This document shows, one piece after another, positions 16,582 through 25,598 of a stretch of 64,000 bases of DNA. The position numbers and the translations under genes are program-made. How positions within the stretch are numbered: the first letter of the stretch is position 1; every line of letters starts with the position of its first letter. The notes beneath the pieces are model-generated. The model searched no databases. It saw only the letters and a program-made list of their open reading frames with translations, and had not been told where the DNA came from. The stretch comes from an uncultured Oscillospiraceae bacterium (lineage in GTDB: Bacteria; Bacillota; Clostridia; Oscillospirales; Oscillospiraceae): NCBI GenBank assembly GCA_934636865.1, contig CAKUBI010000004.1, forward strand, positions 37,223-101,222, in the 5' to 3' direction.

Positions 16582-17753
16582 CACTGCTTTCCGCACACCT
16601 GCAGGATCTTGTCCGCAGCGGCCCTTGCCCCGCCGCAGCGGCGAAAGCCGTCCCGGATCCTCTCCGCGCTCTCGCGGTAGTTCCGGTCCGTCAGCACCCG
16701 CTCCACCGCCGCGCGGATACCCGATGCGTCCTGCGCCGCGGGCCTGATGCCCGCGCCGAGCTGAAAAACCCGCTCGGCAACGCCGCCCTGCTCCGCCGTC
16801 TGCGGCAGCAGCACCAGCGGCACGCCGAAATACAGGCTCTCGCTCGCGCTGTTCATCCCGCAGTGGGAGACAAATACGTCCGCCCTCTCCAGCACCGCGA
16901 TCTGGTCCACGCGCAGATAGACCGCGACGTTTTCCGGCAGCTCCCCCAGCGCCGCAAGATCCACCTGCTCGCCCGCCGACAGGATTACCTGATGCTTCCC
17001 GTCCCGAAACGCCCCGACGCACGCGCGGTACAGCGGCAGAAGATCGTTGTTCACCGTTCCCATCGAGATGTAGACGAGCGTTTCCCGCGTCTTTTCGACC
17101 GTCTCCTCCGTTTCCCGGACGATCGGCCCCACGAACGCGTACCTGTCCGAAAACGTCTCCGAACACGGCTGGAACTCCGGCGACGTGTATACGACCGTGT
17201 CCGTCGCGTCGTCATTCTGCAAAATATCAAGAATATTATGGATGGGATAGCCCTTGTCCCGCAGGCGCTTTAAGTCCCGGTTGATCTTCGGCATCGCCAG
17301 CAGCATTTTGATCAGCCCGCCGTCCTGCTTCATGATCTTCGCGGAATAACGGTTGAAAGCGAACGTTGTCGTCGAGGACACGAACGGCACGCCCAGCTTG
17401 CGCGCCACCGCCTTGCCCCATACGGCCATTGAGTCCGCCACGATGCAGTCGGGCTTCAGCCGCTCCATGTCCGCGCACACCATATCGTCGAGCGCCAGCG
17501 TCGTGTCCACCAGCACATGCGTCGAAAACGCGATGTCCTTCCCCACGCGCGCCCCGTCGGCGGGTGTGAGCCGCCGCTCGCAGTCGTAGGCGTCGCAGGC
17601 GACGAATTTCGCCCCCGCCGCCTCGATGCGTCCGCGCATCATCTGGTAGGAGTAGTACCACACCTCGTGCCCGCGCGCGCATAGCTCGCGCACCACGCCG
17701 AGCGTCGGATTCGTGTGTCCGTAGGCCGGGATGCAGAAAAAGACGATCCTCAT
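16581..17753 (-). CDS. MGT/UGT-family glycosyltransferase (macrolide glycosyltransferase-like)
   Basis: The 390-residue GT-B enzyme has the N-terminal FFCIPAYGHTNPTLGVVREL motif, in which His is the likely catalytic base. It also has the acceptor-domain segment DCIVADSMAVWGK and the C-terminal donor-binding motif HCGMNSASESLYFGVPLVLL followed by QTAEQ. Such enzymes add sugars to lipophilic or macrolide-like acceptors. It is translationally coupled (4-base overlap) to the AbrB-type regulator upstream, which probably controls it. The substrate cannot be named. Confidence 0.85.
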   Translation of the reverse strand: MRIVFFCIPAYGHTNPTLGVVRELCARGHEVWYYSYQMMRGRIEAAGAKFVACDAYDCERRLTPADGARVGKDIAFSTHVLVDTTLALDDMVCADMERLKPDCIVADSMAVWGKAVARKLGVPFVSSTTTFAFNRYSAKIMKQDGGLIKMLLAMPKINRDLKRLRDKGYPIHNILDILQNDDATDTVVYTSPEFQPCSETFSDRYAFVGPIVRETEETVEKTRETLVYISMGTVNNDLLPLYRACVGAFRDGKHQVILSAGEQVDLAALGELPENVAVYLRVDQIAVLERADVFVSHCGMNSASESLYFGVPLVLLPQTAEQGGVAERVFQLGAGIRPAAQDASGIRAAVERVLTDRNYRESAERIRDGFRRCGGARAAADKILQVCGKQ

Positions 17754-17971
17754 TTCTCTTCCCCTTCCTCCATCTGCGAAAAAATGCGGCGGAGATAGTC
17801 CTGCTGCGCCTCCTTGGGCAGGATGGCGATACCGCGCTTTTCGTCGCCCAGCACCAGGATCTCGTCCCCCGGCCGCAGGTCAAACAGCTCGCGCGCCTCC
17901 TTCGGGATCACGAACTGCCCCTTTTCACCGATCTTCACCATCCACGCGTATTTCCCCTTCGGCCCTTCCAT
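17750..17971 (-). CDS. AbrB/SpoVT-family transcriptional regulator
   Basis: The 73-residue protein contains the swapped-hairpin AbrB DNA-binding fold (KIGEKGQFVIPKEARELFDL, then RPGDEILVLGDEKRGIAILP). The ATG at 17971 is favoured over GTG at 17986 because GGAGGAT lies 8 bases before it. It overlaps the glycosyltransferase by 4 bases. A perfect inverted repeat covers its own -10 element, so autoregulation is likely. It resembles the small clostridial AbrB regulators that control a single neighbouring gene. Confidence 0.85.
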   Translation of the reverse strand: MEGPKGKYAWMVKIGEKGQFVIPKEARELFDLRPGDEILVLGDEKRGIAILPKEAQQDYLRRIFSQMEEGEEK

Positions 17972-17997
17972 GCTTTTATCCTCCACTTGTATAATTT

Positions 17998-18035
17998 GTA
18001 TGACTAATCATACTTTCGTTTTCTCAAAAAGTCAA
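17998..18035 (-). promoter_or_regulatory. Promoter and operator of the AbrB-glycosyltransferase unit
   Basis: On the minus strand TTGACT (18035-18030), a 17-base spacer and TATGAT (18012-18007) form a strong sigma-A promoter. The perfect palindrome GTATGA-CTAA-TCATAC (17998-18013) covers the -10 box, the expected place for a repressor site. Confidence 0.75.
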
Positions 18036-18065
18036 GCCCGATTTTCCCGCGCCCAAAAAGCAGAA

Positions 18066-18105
18066 AAGCGGCGCTCCCCAAAAGGGGGAGCGCCGCTCCT
18101 TTTTC
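18066..18105. terminator. Terminator downstream of the acyl-CoA ligase gene
   Basis: A 12-13 base stem (GCGGCGCTCCCC with its complement, short A-rich loop) has a T run on the plus strand and TTTTC on the minus strand. Confidence 0.75.
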
Positions 18106-18125
18106 ACGTTCTGCGGAAAAGCGCC

Positions 18126-19862
18126 TTACTGCCGCTTTTCCTCCGCCGCCTTGATCTTGGCAAGCTCTTCCTCCTCGAGCTGGCGGTACGCCACCTTGCC
18201 GACGAGGGTCTTGGGCATATCCTCCTTGAACTCGATGTCATAGGGCATGGCATACTTCGCCACGTTCTTGCGGCAGTAGGCCAAAAGCGTCTGCTTGGTC
18301 TCCTCCGTCGCAGGCACGCCGGCAGCGAGCTTGACGAAGGCCTTGACCTTCTGCATCTTGTAAGGGTCGGGCACGCCGATCACGCAGCTCATCTGCACAA
18401 ATTCGTGCGCGTCGAGGATGTTCTCGATCTGGCCGGGATACACGTTGTAGCCAGACGAGATGATCATGCGCTTGGCTCTGCCGCGGAAGTAGATGAAGCC
18501 CTGCTCATCCATCACGCCGAGGTCGCCCGTGTAGACCCACGTCAGGCCGTCGGCGTGCGTGCGCAGCGTCTGCGCCGTCTCCTCGGGGTTGTTCATGTAT
18601 TCCTTCATCACGGTCGGACCGGCGAGCAGGATCTCGCCCTCCTGACCGTAGGGGACCTCCCTGTCGGTGTCCGGCTCCACGATCTTAATGTAGGTATCGG
18701 GGAACGGCAGGCCGATGGAGCCCTCCTTGAACATGTGCGGCGGCGTCAGGCAGCAGGCCGTGACCGTCTCGGTCGTGCCGTAGCCCTCGCGCACCTGAAT
18801 GGACGCCTTGTGGTCATAGAGGAACTTGTCGAACTTCTTTTTCAGCTCGATCGACAGGCTGTCGCCGCCGGAGAATACGCCCTTAAGCGAGCTCAGGTCC
18901 GCGCCGTCCATGCTGGGCAGCCGCAGCAGCGCCTCGTAGAGCGTCGGCACACCGGCGATAAAGTTGCACTTGTACTTCACGATCTGCTTTGCGTAGCTCT
19001 TGGCCGTAAAGCGCGGGATCAGGATGCAGCGTCCGCCCTGCGAGAGCATCGTGTGCACGCACACGCCCAGGCCGAAGCCGTGGAACAACGGCATCGCCGC
19101 GAGCATGCGGTCGCCGGGGCGGAACATCGGGTTCGCCGCAATGACCTGCTGGCCGAGGGCGTTGAAGTTTTTGTTCGTCAGCACGATGCCCTTGGTCGTT
19201 CCCGTCGTGCCGCCGGAATAGAGGATCACGGCGGGGTCCGCGCCCTCGCGCTTGACCTTATAGGTCTTGTAGTAGCAGGAGCGGGAGAGCTTCATGAAGT
19301 CTCCCCACATGATGACCGGCGCGTCATCGGGGATCTTCTCGATCTTGCGGCCCTCGGTGAGCATGTAGCCTGCCTTGATCGTCGGCGACAGCGCGTCGCG
19401 CACGCTCGCGATGATCATGTTCACGACCTTCGTGCGCTCGCGGATCTTTTCAAACTTGTTGTAGAACTGGTCGAGCGTCACCGCCGCCACGCTCTCCGAG
19501 GCGTTGAGGTAGAACTCGATCTCCTTCTCCGCCGACAGCGGATGGATCATGTTCGCAATGCCGCCGACCAGGTTCACCGCGTAGAACATGTAAATGGCCT
19601 GCGGGCAGTTCGGCATGGCGATGGTCACCTTGTCGCCCTCGCGCACACCGATGGTCTTGAGCGCCTTGGCGCACTGCTCGATCTCCCGGATCATCTGGCG
19701 GTAGGTGGTCGATTTTCCCATGAACGTAAAGGCAATGTTGTTGGGATACTTCTTTGCAACGTTTTCCACCGCCTCGAACATCGAGCCGTCGAAATACTCG
19801 AGGTGCATCGGCACCTCGCCCATGGAATCCTTCCAGGGCGTTCTTACGATCGAATCACTCAT
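18126..19862 (-). CDS. Long-chain fatty-acid-CoA ligase (ANL superfamily)
   Basis: The 578-residue adenylate-forming enzyme has the P-loop ILYSGGTTGTTKGIVLTN (about residues 212-229), VREGYGTTETVTACC, the YTGDLG motif, and the hinge/catalytic end RAKRMIISSGYNVYPGQIEN followed by PKTLVGKVAYRQL with the catalytic Lys. It activates fatty acids to acyl-CoA via acyl-AMP. It overlaps the E2-like acyltransferase gene upstream by 8 bases, so the two probably act in one pathway of acyl activation and transfer. The substrate chain length is unknown. Confidence 0.9.
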   Translation of the reverse strand: MSDSIVRTPWKDSMGEVPMHLEYFDGSMFEAVENVAKKYPNNIAFTFMGKSTTYRQMIREIEQCAKALKTIGVREGDKVTIAMPNCPQAIYMFYAVNLVGGIANMIHPLSAEKEIEFYLNASESVAAVTLDQFYNKFEKIRERTKVVNMIIASVRDALSPTIKAGYMLTEGRKIEKIPDDAPVIMWGDFMKLSRSCYYKTYKVKREGADPAVILYSGGTTGTTKGIVLTNKNFNALGQQVIAANPMFRPGDRMLAAMPLFHGFGLGVCVHTMLSQGGRCILIPRFTAKSYAKQIVKYKCNFIAGVPTLYEALLRLPSMDGADLSSLKGVFSGGDSLSIELKKKFDKFLYDHKASIQVREGYGTTETVTACCLTPPHMFKEGSIGLPFPDTYIKIVEPDTDREVPYGQEGEILLAGPTVMKEYMNNPEETAQTLRTHADGLTWVYTGDLGVMDEQGFIYFRGRAKRMIISSGYNVYPGQIENILDAHEFVQMSCVIGVPDPYKMQKVKAFVKLAAGVPATEETKQTLLAYCRKNVAKYAMPYDIEFKEDMPKTLVGKVAYRQLEEEELAKIKAAEEKRQ

Positions 19863-20733
19863 AATCTACCTCCTCCGATAACGGTCGTTCCAAAAGGGCC
19901 GGGTGTTCCAGCAGATACTTGAAAAGGCGCACGCTCTTTGCGTAATAGTAGCCGTCGGCAATGCGCTCGTCCACCGTAAGGCCGAGGTCCACGGTCTCTC
20001 GCATCTCGACGAGGCCGTGCTCGTCGTACACCGGCGTCCACTTCTTCTCGCCGATGATGCAGAACAGCGAGCTTGTTCCCCAGTTCGTCAGGTGATGATA
20101 GCCGCTCTTCAAGCGGATGGAGCCCAGGTTCGAGAGGAACACCGAGCTGTAGTTCGGGTCCTTCCCGATGAGAAAATCGGGGCACCAGCCGTGCCGGTCA
20201 AGGAAGCGCAGGAAGCGGATGATCGCCTTCGACAAAAAGCGCGGCATGCTGTTGAGCACGTTCATGCTGTTGTCGGTGGTGTTGACCTTCTTCTGCTCGC
20301 GGCAGGCGGCCACCTCCTGATGGATCTCCTCGTGGATGGTGTCGATGGTGCTCTCGGGCTTTGCTTCCAGCAGCGCCATGGCCTCCTCGCTGCCGTCGGC
20401 AAACTCCTTTTTGATGACAAAGCCCGCCGTCACCTTATTGCGCTGATAGTAGTTTTCATTCGCATAGAAGCGGTTGAGCTTCGGCCGCAGGATCACGGTC
20501 TTTACAAGCGCCGTCAGGATCACGTGAAAAAACGTGTACTTAAAGGAAATGCCCTCGTAGTTTTTCGTCGCGATGTAATCCTTGATCGGCTCCAGATTCA
20601 CGCGCTCGGCAATATACGCCTCGTTGTCCGCACGGTTGGGGTAAATGATACCCATGATAAAGTGCAGCGAATCCACATCCCGCAGCAGCGTCGCGTCGCG
20701 CCGGTCGCCCCAGCGCCTTTTCTGTTCTGCCAT
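19855..20733 (-). CDS. E2/CAT-fold acyltransferase-like protein with substituted catalytic His
   Basis: The 292-residue protein starts MAEQKRRWGDRRDATLLRDV; an ATG at 20775 would add 14 Lys-rich residues. The C-terminal half has the 2-oxoacid dehydrogenase/chloramphenicol acetyltransferase fold signature (SVFLSNLGSIRLKSGYHHL). The catalytic box, normally D-H-R-x-x-D-G, reads DERIADG, so Glu replaces the active-site His. There is no lipoyl domain. It precedes and overlaps the acyl-CoA ligase gene. It may be a non-standard acyltransferase or an acyl-binding scaffold; the Glu is seen directly, the role is inference. Confidence 0.8.
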   Translation of the reverse strand: MAEQKRRWGDRRDATLLRDVDSLHFIMGIIYPNRADNEAYIAERVNLEPIKDYIATKNYEGISFKYTFFHVILTALVKTVILRPKLNRFYANENYYQRNKVTAGFVIKKEFADGSEEAMALLEAKPESTIDTIHEEIHQEVAACREQKKVNTTDNSMNVLNSMPRFLSKAIIRFLRFLDRHGWCPDFLIGKDPNYSSVFLSNLGSIRLKSGYHHLTNWGTSSLFCIIGEKKWTPVYDEHGLVEMRETVDLGLTVDERIADGYYYAKSVRLFKYLLEHPALLERPLSEEVDYE

Positions 20734-20796
20734 AGATTTCTTTTTTCCTTCCTTTGGTTTTGCTCCTTCATCCACTCTTCCAAAGTGAATCCCCTC

Positions 20797-21621
20797 TCAG
20801 GGGAGAAAACGCTCAAAAATGGCGATCGCGCCCTCGCGCTCCGCCGTCTCCAGATCTTTCTTCGACCGGATGGTCCAGTAAACGCCCTGCGCGCCGTAGA
20901 GCGTTCTGCACAGGCGCGGCGCCCAGTTCTTCTTATCCTCAAACTTGTAGGCGATAAAGTCCGGCTGCGCCATGATATTGCCCAGCAGGTTCGTCGTCGC
21001 AAACGCCATCCGGAGGCTCAGACTCCCGCGGTCTTTCAGAAAGTCGCAGCTCAGCTGCCCGCGGATGACCTCCGGCCGGTTCTTTTTGAGCCACGCCACG
21101 CACCGCGGGTCAAACGACTCCACGCAGTAATCGACGTGGAATTTGTCCAGCTCCTCCATTGTGCGCTTCGTCAGCTCCGCGAAATTATCGCGAAAGCTCT
21201 TGACCTCCACGATGAGCGGCAGCCCCGTGCCCTCAAAGAGCGCGAGCACCTCGCGAAATTCCGGGATGATCTCCTGCGTTCCGCCCAGCGGATAGTCCTT
21301 TCGCTCCTCCGCGCTCAGGTCCTCAAGATAGCCCTCGCGGCCCGTCATGCGCTTTAAGCCGCTGTCGTGGAACACGGCAAGCGAGCCGTCGCGCAGAAGA
21401 TGCACGTCAAGCTCCGCGCCAAAGCCGTGCGCGATCGCGCGCGAGAACGCCGGCAGCGAATTTTCCGGCACGCCCGCCGCGGGATCGTAAAGCCCCCGGT
21501 GCGCATAGCGGAACTTCCGCAGCGCGGCCATGCTGTCCCTCCCCCGGCGGCAGCGCAGCAAAATACACCACGCCAGCGCCAAAATCAGGTAGATTCCGAC
21601 AACGATCGGTAAAATTTTCAT
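20797..21621 (-). CDS. Membrane-anchored glycerophosphodiester phosphodiesterase
   Basis: The 274-residue protein has an N-terminal membrane segment (KILPIVVGIYLILALAWCIL). The GDPD TIM-barrel signature YAHRGLYDPAAGVPENSLPA follows, with the catalytic His, Arg and Glu, then AELDVHLLRDGSLAVFHDS, which has the second metal Asp/Glu and catalytic His, and LIVEVKS. It hydrolyses glycerophosphodiesters derived from phospholipids or teichoic acid. It is on the same strand as the acyl-CoA ligase pair, which fits a lipid-related group. Confidence 0.9.
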   Translation of the reverse strand: MKILPIVVGIYLILALAWCILLRCRRGRDSMAALRKFRYAHRGLYDPAAGVPENSLPAFSRAIAHGFGAELDVHLLRDGSLAVFHDSGLKRMTGREGYLEDLSAEERKDYPLGGTQEIIPEFREVLALFEGTGLPLIVEVKSFRDNFAELTKRTMEELDKFHVDYCVESFDPRCVAWLKKNRPEVIRGQLSCDFLKDRGSLSLRMAFATTNLLGNIMAQPDFIAYKFEDKKNWAPRLCRTLYGAQGVYWTIRSKKDLETAEREGAIAIFERFLP

Positions 21622-21645
21622 TTCAGATCACTTCTTGTATTCAAT

Positions 21646-22983
21646 TTAATCGGCGTCCATGTCCTCGTAGGCGGCAAGGCCGGCCTTGGCCTCCACCTTG
21701 CAGTCGCCGTGGCGCACGAAGCACATCGTCACAAAGCTGCACGCCACGAAAAACGCCGCATACGGGAACAGCACGCTGTAGCTGATGTGCTTTAAGAGCG
21801 TGCCCGCCAGGATCGGCGTCACGACCTGCGCCGCCATCGAGAAGGTATAGTAGTAGCCCGTGAACTTGCCGATGTCGCTGCCCTTGCACATTTCCACGAC
21901 CATCGGCAGCGAGTTGACGTTGATCGCCGCCCACGCAAGGCCGACGAGCGCGAACACCACAAACATCACGCCCGTGATGGTCTGATAGTGCGTCGTCAGG
22001 AAGTAGCCCGCAAGGAAGCACGCCGCCAGCAGCAGCACGCCGCCCTGAATGGTCTTTTTGCGTCCGATCTTCGAGGCGAGCTGGCCCACGGGGATGTACG
22101 AGATGATCGCGCCGCCCGTCGCCACCAGAAGGCACGTCGATGCGCCGCCGAGCCCCTGCCCCATCACATGACTGACGTAGGTCGTCCACCACGTCGTCAC
22201 GCCGTTATACCCAATATACCACAGCGCGATGGAAAGGAGTATCATCAAAAGGCTGCGTTTGACAGGCTTCGGCAGCTCCTCGCTGCCGTCGGGTTCCTCC
22301 TCCGCAAGCTGCTGCTCGGGATGCGCCTGCTCGTACGCACGCTCCGCCGCCGCAAGCTTCGGCTCGTTCGTCGTCAGATACAGCACCAGCACCGAGACCG
22401 CCATCAGCACCGAAACCACGATGAACAGCGGCTGATAGTTCACATGCTCCACCCCCGCGGTCTTGCTGTTGGGATACAGCACCGCCGCGACAGCCAGATA
22501 CAGGATGCCGCCCACCGCGCCCATCAGGTTGATGATGGCGTTCGCACGCGAGCGCAGGGGCTTGGGCGTCACGTCGGGCATCAGCGCCACCGCGGGCGAG
22601 CGGTAGGTCCCCATCGCCACGAGCAGCAGCCCCAGCGCAACGACAAAGAGCGCGAGCTTTCCCCGCTCGTGCGTCGCGGCGTAGGCGTTGTCGAAAATGG
22701 GCAGCAGGTTCATCAGCACCGCCGCACACGCCGTGCCGCCGAGGATAAAGGGCATGCGCCGGCCGATCTTCGTGCTCGTCCGGTCGCTCAGCGCGCCGAA
22801 AAACGGCAGCAGGAACAGCGCCAGCACATTGTCCGCCGCCATGATCGCGCCCGAGAGCGTCTCGTCCAGATGGAACGTGTTCGTCAAAATCAGGGGGATG
22901 ATGTTGTCGTACATCTGCCAGAACGCGCAGATGGAGAGGAAGGCAAGGCCCACCAGCACCGTGCGCTTATTGTCGAGCTTCAT
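21646..22983 (-). CDS. MFS transporter (sugar-cation symporter-like)
   Basis: The 445-residue protein has about 12 membrane segments. The loop between TM2 and TM3 reads GALSDRTSTKIGRRMPFILGG, matching the GxLxDRxxxxxGRRRP pattern of SLC45/GPH-type major facilitator carriers. A long charged central loop (residues about 225-250) carries EEEPDGSEELPKPVKR. AAGGAGG precedes the ATG at 22983. The substrate may be an oligosaccharide or glycoside; that is inferred from the signature only. Confidence 0.8.
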   Translation of the reverse strand: MKLDNKRTVLVGLAFLSICAFWQMYDNIIPLILTNTFHLDETLSGAIMAADNVLALFLLPFFGALSDRTSTKIGRRMPFILGGTACAAVLMNLLPIFDNAYAATHERGKLALFVVALGLLLVAMGTYRSPAVALMPDVTPKPLRSRANAIINLMGAVGGILYLAVAAVLYPNSKTAGVEHVNYQPLFIVVSVLMAVSVLVLYLTTNEPKLAAAERAYEQAHPEQQLAEEEPDGSEELPKPVKRSLLMILLSIALWYIGYNGVTTWWTTYVSHVMGQGLGGASTCLLVATGGAIISYIPVGQLASKIGRKKTIQGGVLLLAACFLAGYFLTTHYQTITGVMFVVFALVGLAWAAINVNSLPMVVEMCKGSDIGKFTGYYYTFSMAAQVVTPILAGTLLKHISYSVLFPYAAFFVACSFVTMCFVRHGDCKVEAKAGLAAYEDMDAD

Positions 22984-23084
22984 GAGGAGTCCTCCTTGCA
23001 AACGCTGTCGAATTTCTTCTCAATTATAGAAGGGTAACACAAAACTATTGAAAACGCAAGCATCACGCGCATTTGCGATTCATC

Positions 23085-23113
23085 TTGCGTTCGCGCCGCC
23101 CGTCCGGTATAAT
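23085..23113 (+). promoter_or_regulatory. Sigma-A promoter of the 23161 gene
   Basis: TTGCGT, 17 bases, TATAAT, located 48 bases before the start codon; AAAGGAG lies between. Confidence 0.75.
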
Positions 23114-23160
23114 AAAAACAATATAAAGACACCGATCATAAAAAGGAGCGTACCGCGCAC

Positions 23161-23748
23161 ATGCTGTTTTGGAAGAAGAAAAAAGTCCCCCTTGTTCAGT
23201 CCACCACCTCCGCCTGGAAGGAGCAGTGGCGCGAGATCGTCCCGCCCGAGTGCCGCAACGTTCCCATCACCGAAAACGGCAAAACCGTCACGGCCTACGT
23301 GCAGATCAACCACTTCGTCATGATGCTGCAGGACGGGCTTTTGATGAAGGAGGACTTTTTCGACGTCTGCTCCCACTTCCAGCGCGCAGGCTACCACGTC
23401 ATCTGGCTCATGCGCTGCACGCAGGACATTGAAAACGGCTACCTGCGCCTCAAAAAGCAGAAGGACAACAAGTGTCTCTGGAAATGGCGCAAGCCCACGA
23501 CGAACTTCGGCCGCTGGACGAGCGACAACCGCTATGTCACCATCCTGCTTCAGTACAGGCCCGCGCCCGACGGTCCGCTCGAGCACTGCCATGAGGAGAT
23601 CCTGCAGCGCGTGCAGTGGGCCGAGAGCTCGGACAATTCCGAAATGGTCCCCAAGCGTACGGAGTTCGCCACCATCGGCGCGCCCGGCACGCCCGCGGAG
23701 CTTGCATCCTGGCTGCACGGCGGCTTCATGTCCTCGGAAGCGCTGTAA
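23161..23748 (+). CDS. Hypothetical cytoplasmic protein
   Basis: The 195-residue protein starts MLFWKKKKVPLVQSTTSAWK and is rich in Trp (nine or so, e.g. KCLWKWRKPTTNFGRWTS). It lacks a signal peptide or membrane segment. I do not recognise a family. It has a clear promoter and ribosome site and shares a terminator with convergent cdd, so it is a monocistronic real gene. Confidence 0.75.
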   Translation: MLFWKKKKVPLVQSTTSAWKEQWREIVPPECRNVPITENGKTVTAYVQINHFVMMLQDGLLMKEDFFDVCSHFQRAGYHVIWLMRCTQDIENGYLRLKKQKDNKCLWKWRKPTTNFGRWTSDNRYVTILLQYRPAPDGPLEHCHEEILQRVQWAESSDNSEMVPKRTEFATIGAPGTPAELASWLHGGFMSSEAL

Positions 23749-23765
23749 TGCCCAAAAAACGCACA

Positions 23766-23799
23766 AAAAGGAGAACGGCAAGGCCGTTCTCCTTTCTTC
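23766..23799. terminator. Bidirectional terminator between the 23161 gene and cdd
   Basis: A perfect stem AAAGGAGAACGGC with its complement, 3-base loop AAG, followed by TTTC on the plus strand and by T-rich sequence on the minus strand. Confidence 0.8.
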
Positions 23800-24201
23800 T
23801 CATTTGAGGTCCAGCCACGTCTGGTCGAAGCCATAGGGCAGGAGCTCCTTGATGTGCAGGCGCTTTTCCTCTCCGTTTTTATTCAGGCACACGACCTCCA
23901 TGTCGGGTCCGAACTCATAGAGCACCTGACGGCACGCGCCGCAGGGATAGCAGTAATCGTCGCTGCGCCCTGCGATCACAATGCGCTTGAAGCGGCGGTG
24001 CCCCTCGCTCACGGCCTTGAACGCCGCCGTGCGCTCGGCGCAGTTCGTCAGCCCGTAGCTTGAATTTTCGATGTTGCAGCCGGTGAACACCGCGCCGTCC
24101 TCGCATTCGAGCGCCGCGCCCACGGGAAAGTGGGAGTACGGCACGTAGGCCATGTCCAGCATGGCGACGGCCTTTTCCTTGAGTTCCTCCAAAGTTGCCA
24201 T
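23800..24201 (-). CDS. cdd: Cytidine deaminase
   Basis: The 133-residue enzyme has the zinc-binding and catalytic motifs NCAERTAAFKAVSEGH (Cys and Glu) and CYPCGACRQVLYEF (two Cys), plus the substrate motif FPVGAALE and TGCNIENSSYG. It deaminates cytidine and deoxycytidine to uridine forms. With uridine phosphorylase and pseudouridine-5'-phosphate glycosidase elsewhere in the window it fits active pyrimidine salvage. Length is normal for the homotetrameric class. Confidence 0.95.
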   Translation of the reverse strand: MATLEELKEKAVAMLDMAYVPYSHFPVGAALECEDGAVFTGCNIENSSYGLTNCAERTAAFKAVSEGHRRFKRIVIAGRSDDYCYPCGACRQVLYEFGPDMEVVCLNKNGEEKRLHIKELLPYGFDQTWLDLK

Positions 24202-24216
24202 TTCAGAAACGCCTCC

Positions 24217-25470
24217 TTACCAGTCTACGCCGAGATCCGGGCGAACAGACGTGTCCATAATGTCCTCGGCATTGTAAAATTGCAGATAGCGGCTGCGCGA
24301 GTGGCGCAGCGTCGTGCCGTCCGGGTGCAGGCGGTCGCAGATGACCGCGGAAATGTCAGGCTTCACATAGCTGAACGAGCTCGTGCCGACGCTCGCGAAG
24401 ATGCGGAAGCCCTGGCTCTGCAAATACTGGAAGCGCTCGCCGGTCTGGTGCCAGTCGTCGCCGTCGGGACGGCCGCCATGCGGATAGAACAGGATCTGCG
24501 TCGGCCCCACGAGCGAGCCGACCTCGTCCGCCCAGCGCTCGGTGTCGTTGATGACGGTCTGCAGCGGCTTGGTGTCCAGCCGGATGTGGCCCCAGGTGTG
24601 GCTGCCGAACGTCCAGCCCGTCTCCTTCAGGCGCGCGATCACGGGCTTGACGGCCTCGATCTCGCTCGCGCGGTAGGCGTCGAACGCCGGCCGGTCGGGG
24701 CTGTCCTGCGCGATGTCGCGGTCATCCTGCGTGCGGTAGCCGAGGATGCCCTGATAGCCCGTCAGTGAGAAGATGGCCTTCGCGCCGTTCAGCGAAAAGT
24801 CGGGATGCTCGTAGACAAACTGGTCGAGGATCGGCGTCGCGTCCAGCTCCTTGGTCAAAAATGTCTCATTCGTGTACGGATTCGTGCACTGCGCCCAGAT
24901 CTCCCCGTCCTCGCCCACGACGAGCTTGCTCGTAAAGCCCTCGTCGAGCATGTAGGGGTAGTAGTTCACATCGTCAAAGCTGATGATGAGCGGCTTTTTG
25001 CCCTCGGGCAGCATGAGGGTGTTGCGCACCATATGCGTACCGGTCTCGTCCGTCACCTCGCTCCACACGTCCTCCATCGCGACCAGAATGTAGCCCTTGT
25101 CGTAAACGGACTGCAAAATCTTGTTGTATTCGTCCACCGTCACCATCCAGTCGTCCAGACCGTAGCGCTGGTCCTGGCTGGCATTGCAGTCGTGGAACGC
25201 CCACTGCGGATAGGCAATGATCGGGTGGAAAAAGAGGTGCTCCACCACCTGATCCGGTCCCCAGGCCTGCGTCAGCTGGTCCTCGGACCAGTAATTGCGC
25301 ACCGCGTCGTAGGGGTCGGTCTGATCGTCCGATGTGTCGCCGCCGTTCGGGTCCTCCGTGTTTGTTCCCGGATCGTCCGGGGGCGTTTCGCCGTCGCTCT
25401 TCGCACCGCAGGCGGCGAGCAGCGACAGCACCATCCATGCGCTGAGCAGCAGCGCAAGAAATCGCTTCAT
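24217..25470 (-). CDS. Lipoprotein with polysaccharide-deacetylase (NodB-like) domain
   Basis: The 417-residue protein has a lipobox signal (LLSAWMVLSLLAACGAKSDG, Cys about 21) and an acidic Asp/Thr-rich linker to about residue 52. A NodB-like domain follows, with the metal-binding Asp pair in LIISFDDVNYYPYM, the His pair in FGSHTWGHIRL, and RYLQFYNAED near the end. It is probably tethered to the outer face of the membrane and acts on cell-wall or capsular sugars. The His-Asp set is present, so it may be active. Confidence 0.85.
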   Translation of the reverse strand: MKRFLALLLSAWMVLSLLAACGAKSDGETPPDDPGTNTEDPNGGDTSDDQTDPYDAVRNYWSEDQLTQAWGPDQVVEHLFFHPIIAYPQWAFHDCNASQDQRYGLDDWMVTVDEYNKILQSVYDKGYILVAMEDVWSEVTDETGTHMVRNTLMLPEGKKPLIISFDDVNYYPYMLDEGFTSKLVVGEDGEIWAQCTNPYTNETFLTKELDATPILDQFVYEHPDFSLNGAKAIFSLTGYQGILGYRTQDDRDIAQDSPDRPAFDAYRASEIEAVKPVIARLKETGWTFGSHTWGHIRLDTKPLQTVINDTERWADEVGSLVGPTQILFYPHGGRPDGDDWHQTGERFQYLQSQGFRIFASVGTSSFSYVKPDISAVICDRLHPDGTTLRHSRSRYLQFYNAEDIMDTSVRPDLGVDW

Positions 25471-25523
25471 ATGGTATCTCCTTCTCTCATCTCGCTTGTT
25501 TTCGTAGCCTTTCGCCGGGGTAG

Positions 25524-25552
25524 AGTATAGCAGACTTCACTCTATTTGACTA
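25524..25552 (-). promoter_or_regulatory. Promoter of the NodB-like lipoprotein gene
   Basis: On the minus strand TAGTCA, 17 bases, TATACT, 54 bases before the start codon. Confidence 0.55.
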
Positions 25553-25598
25553 CGCCTTTCGCTGTTTTGTTCCCATTTGTAACTATTTGGCAATGAAA

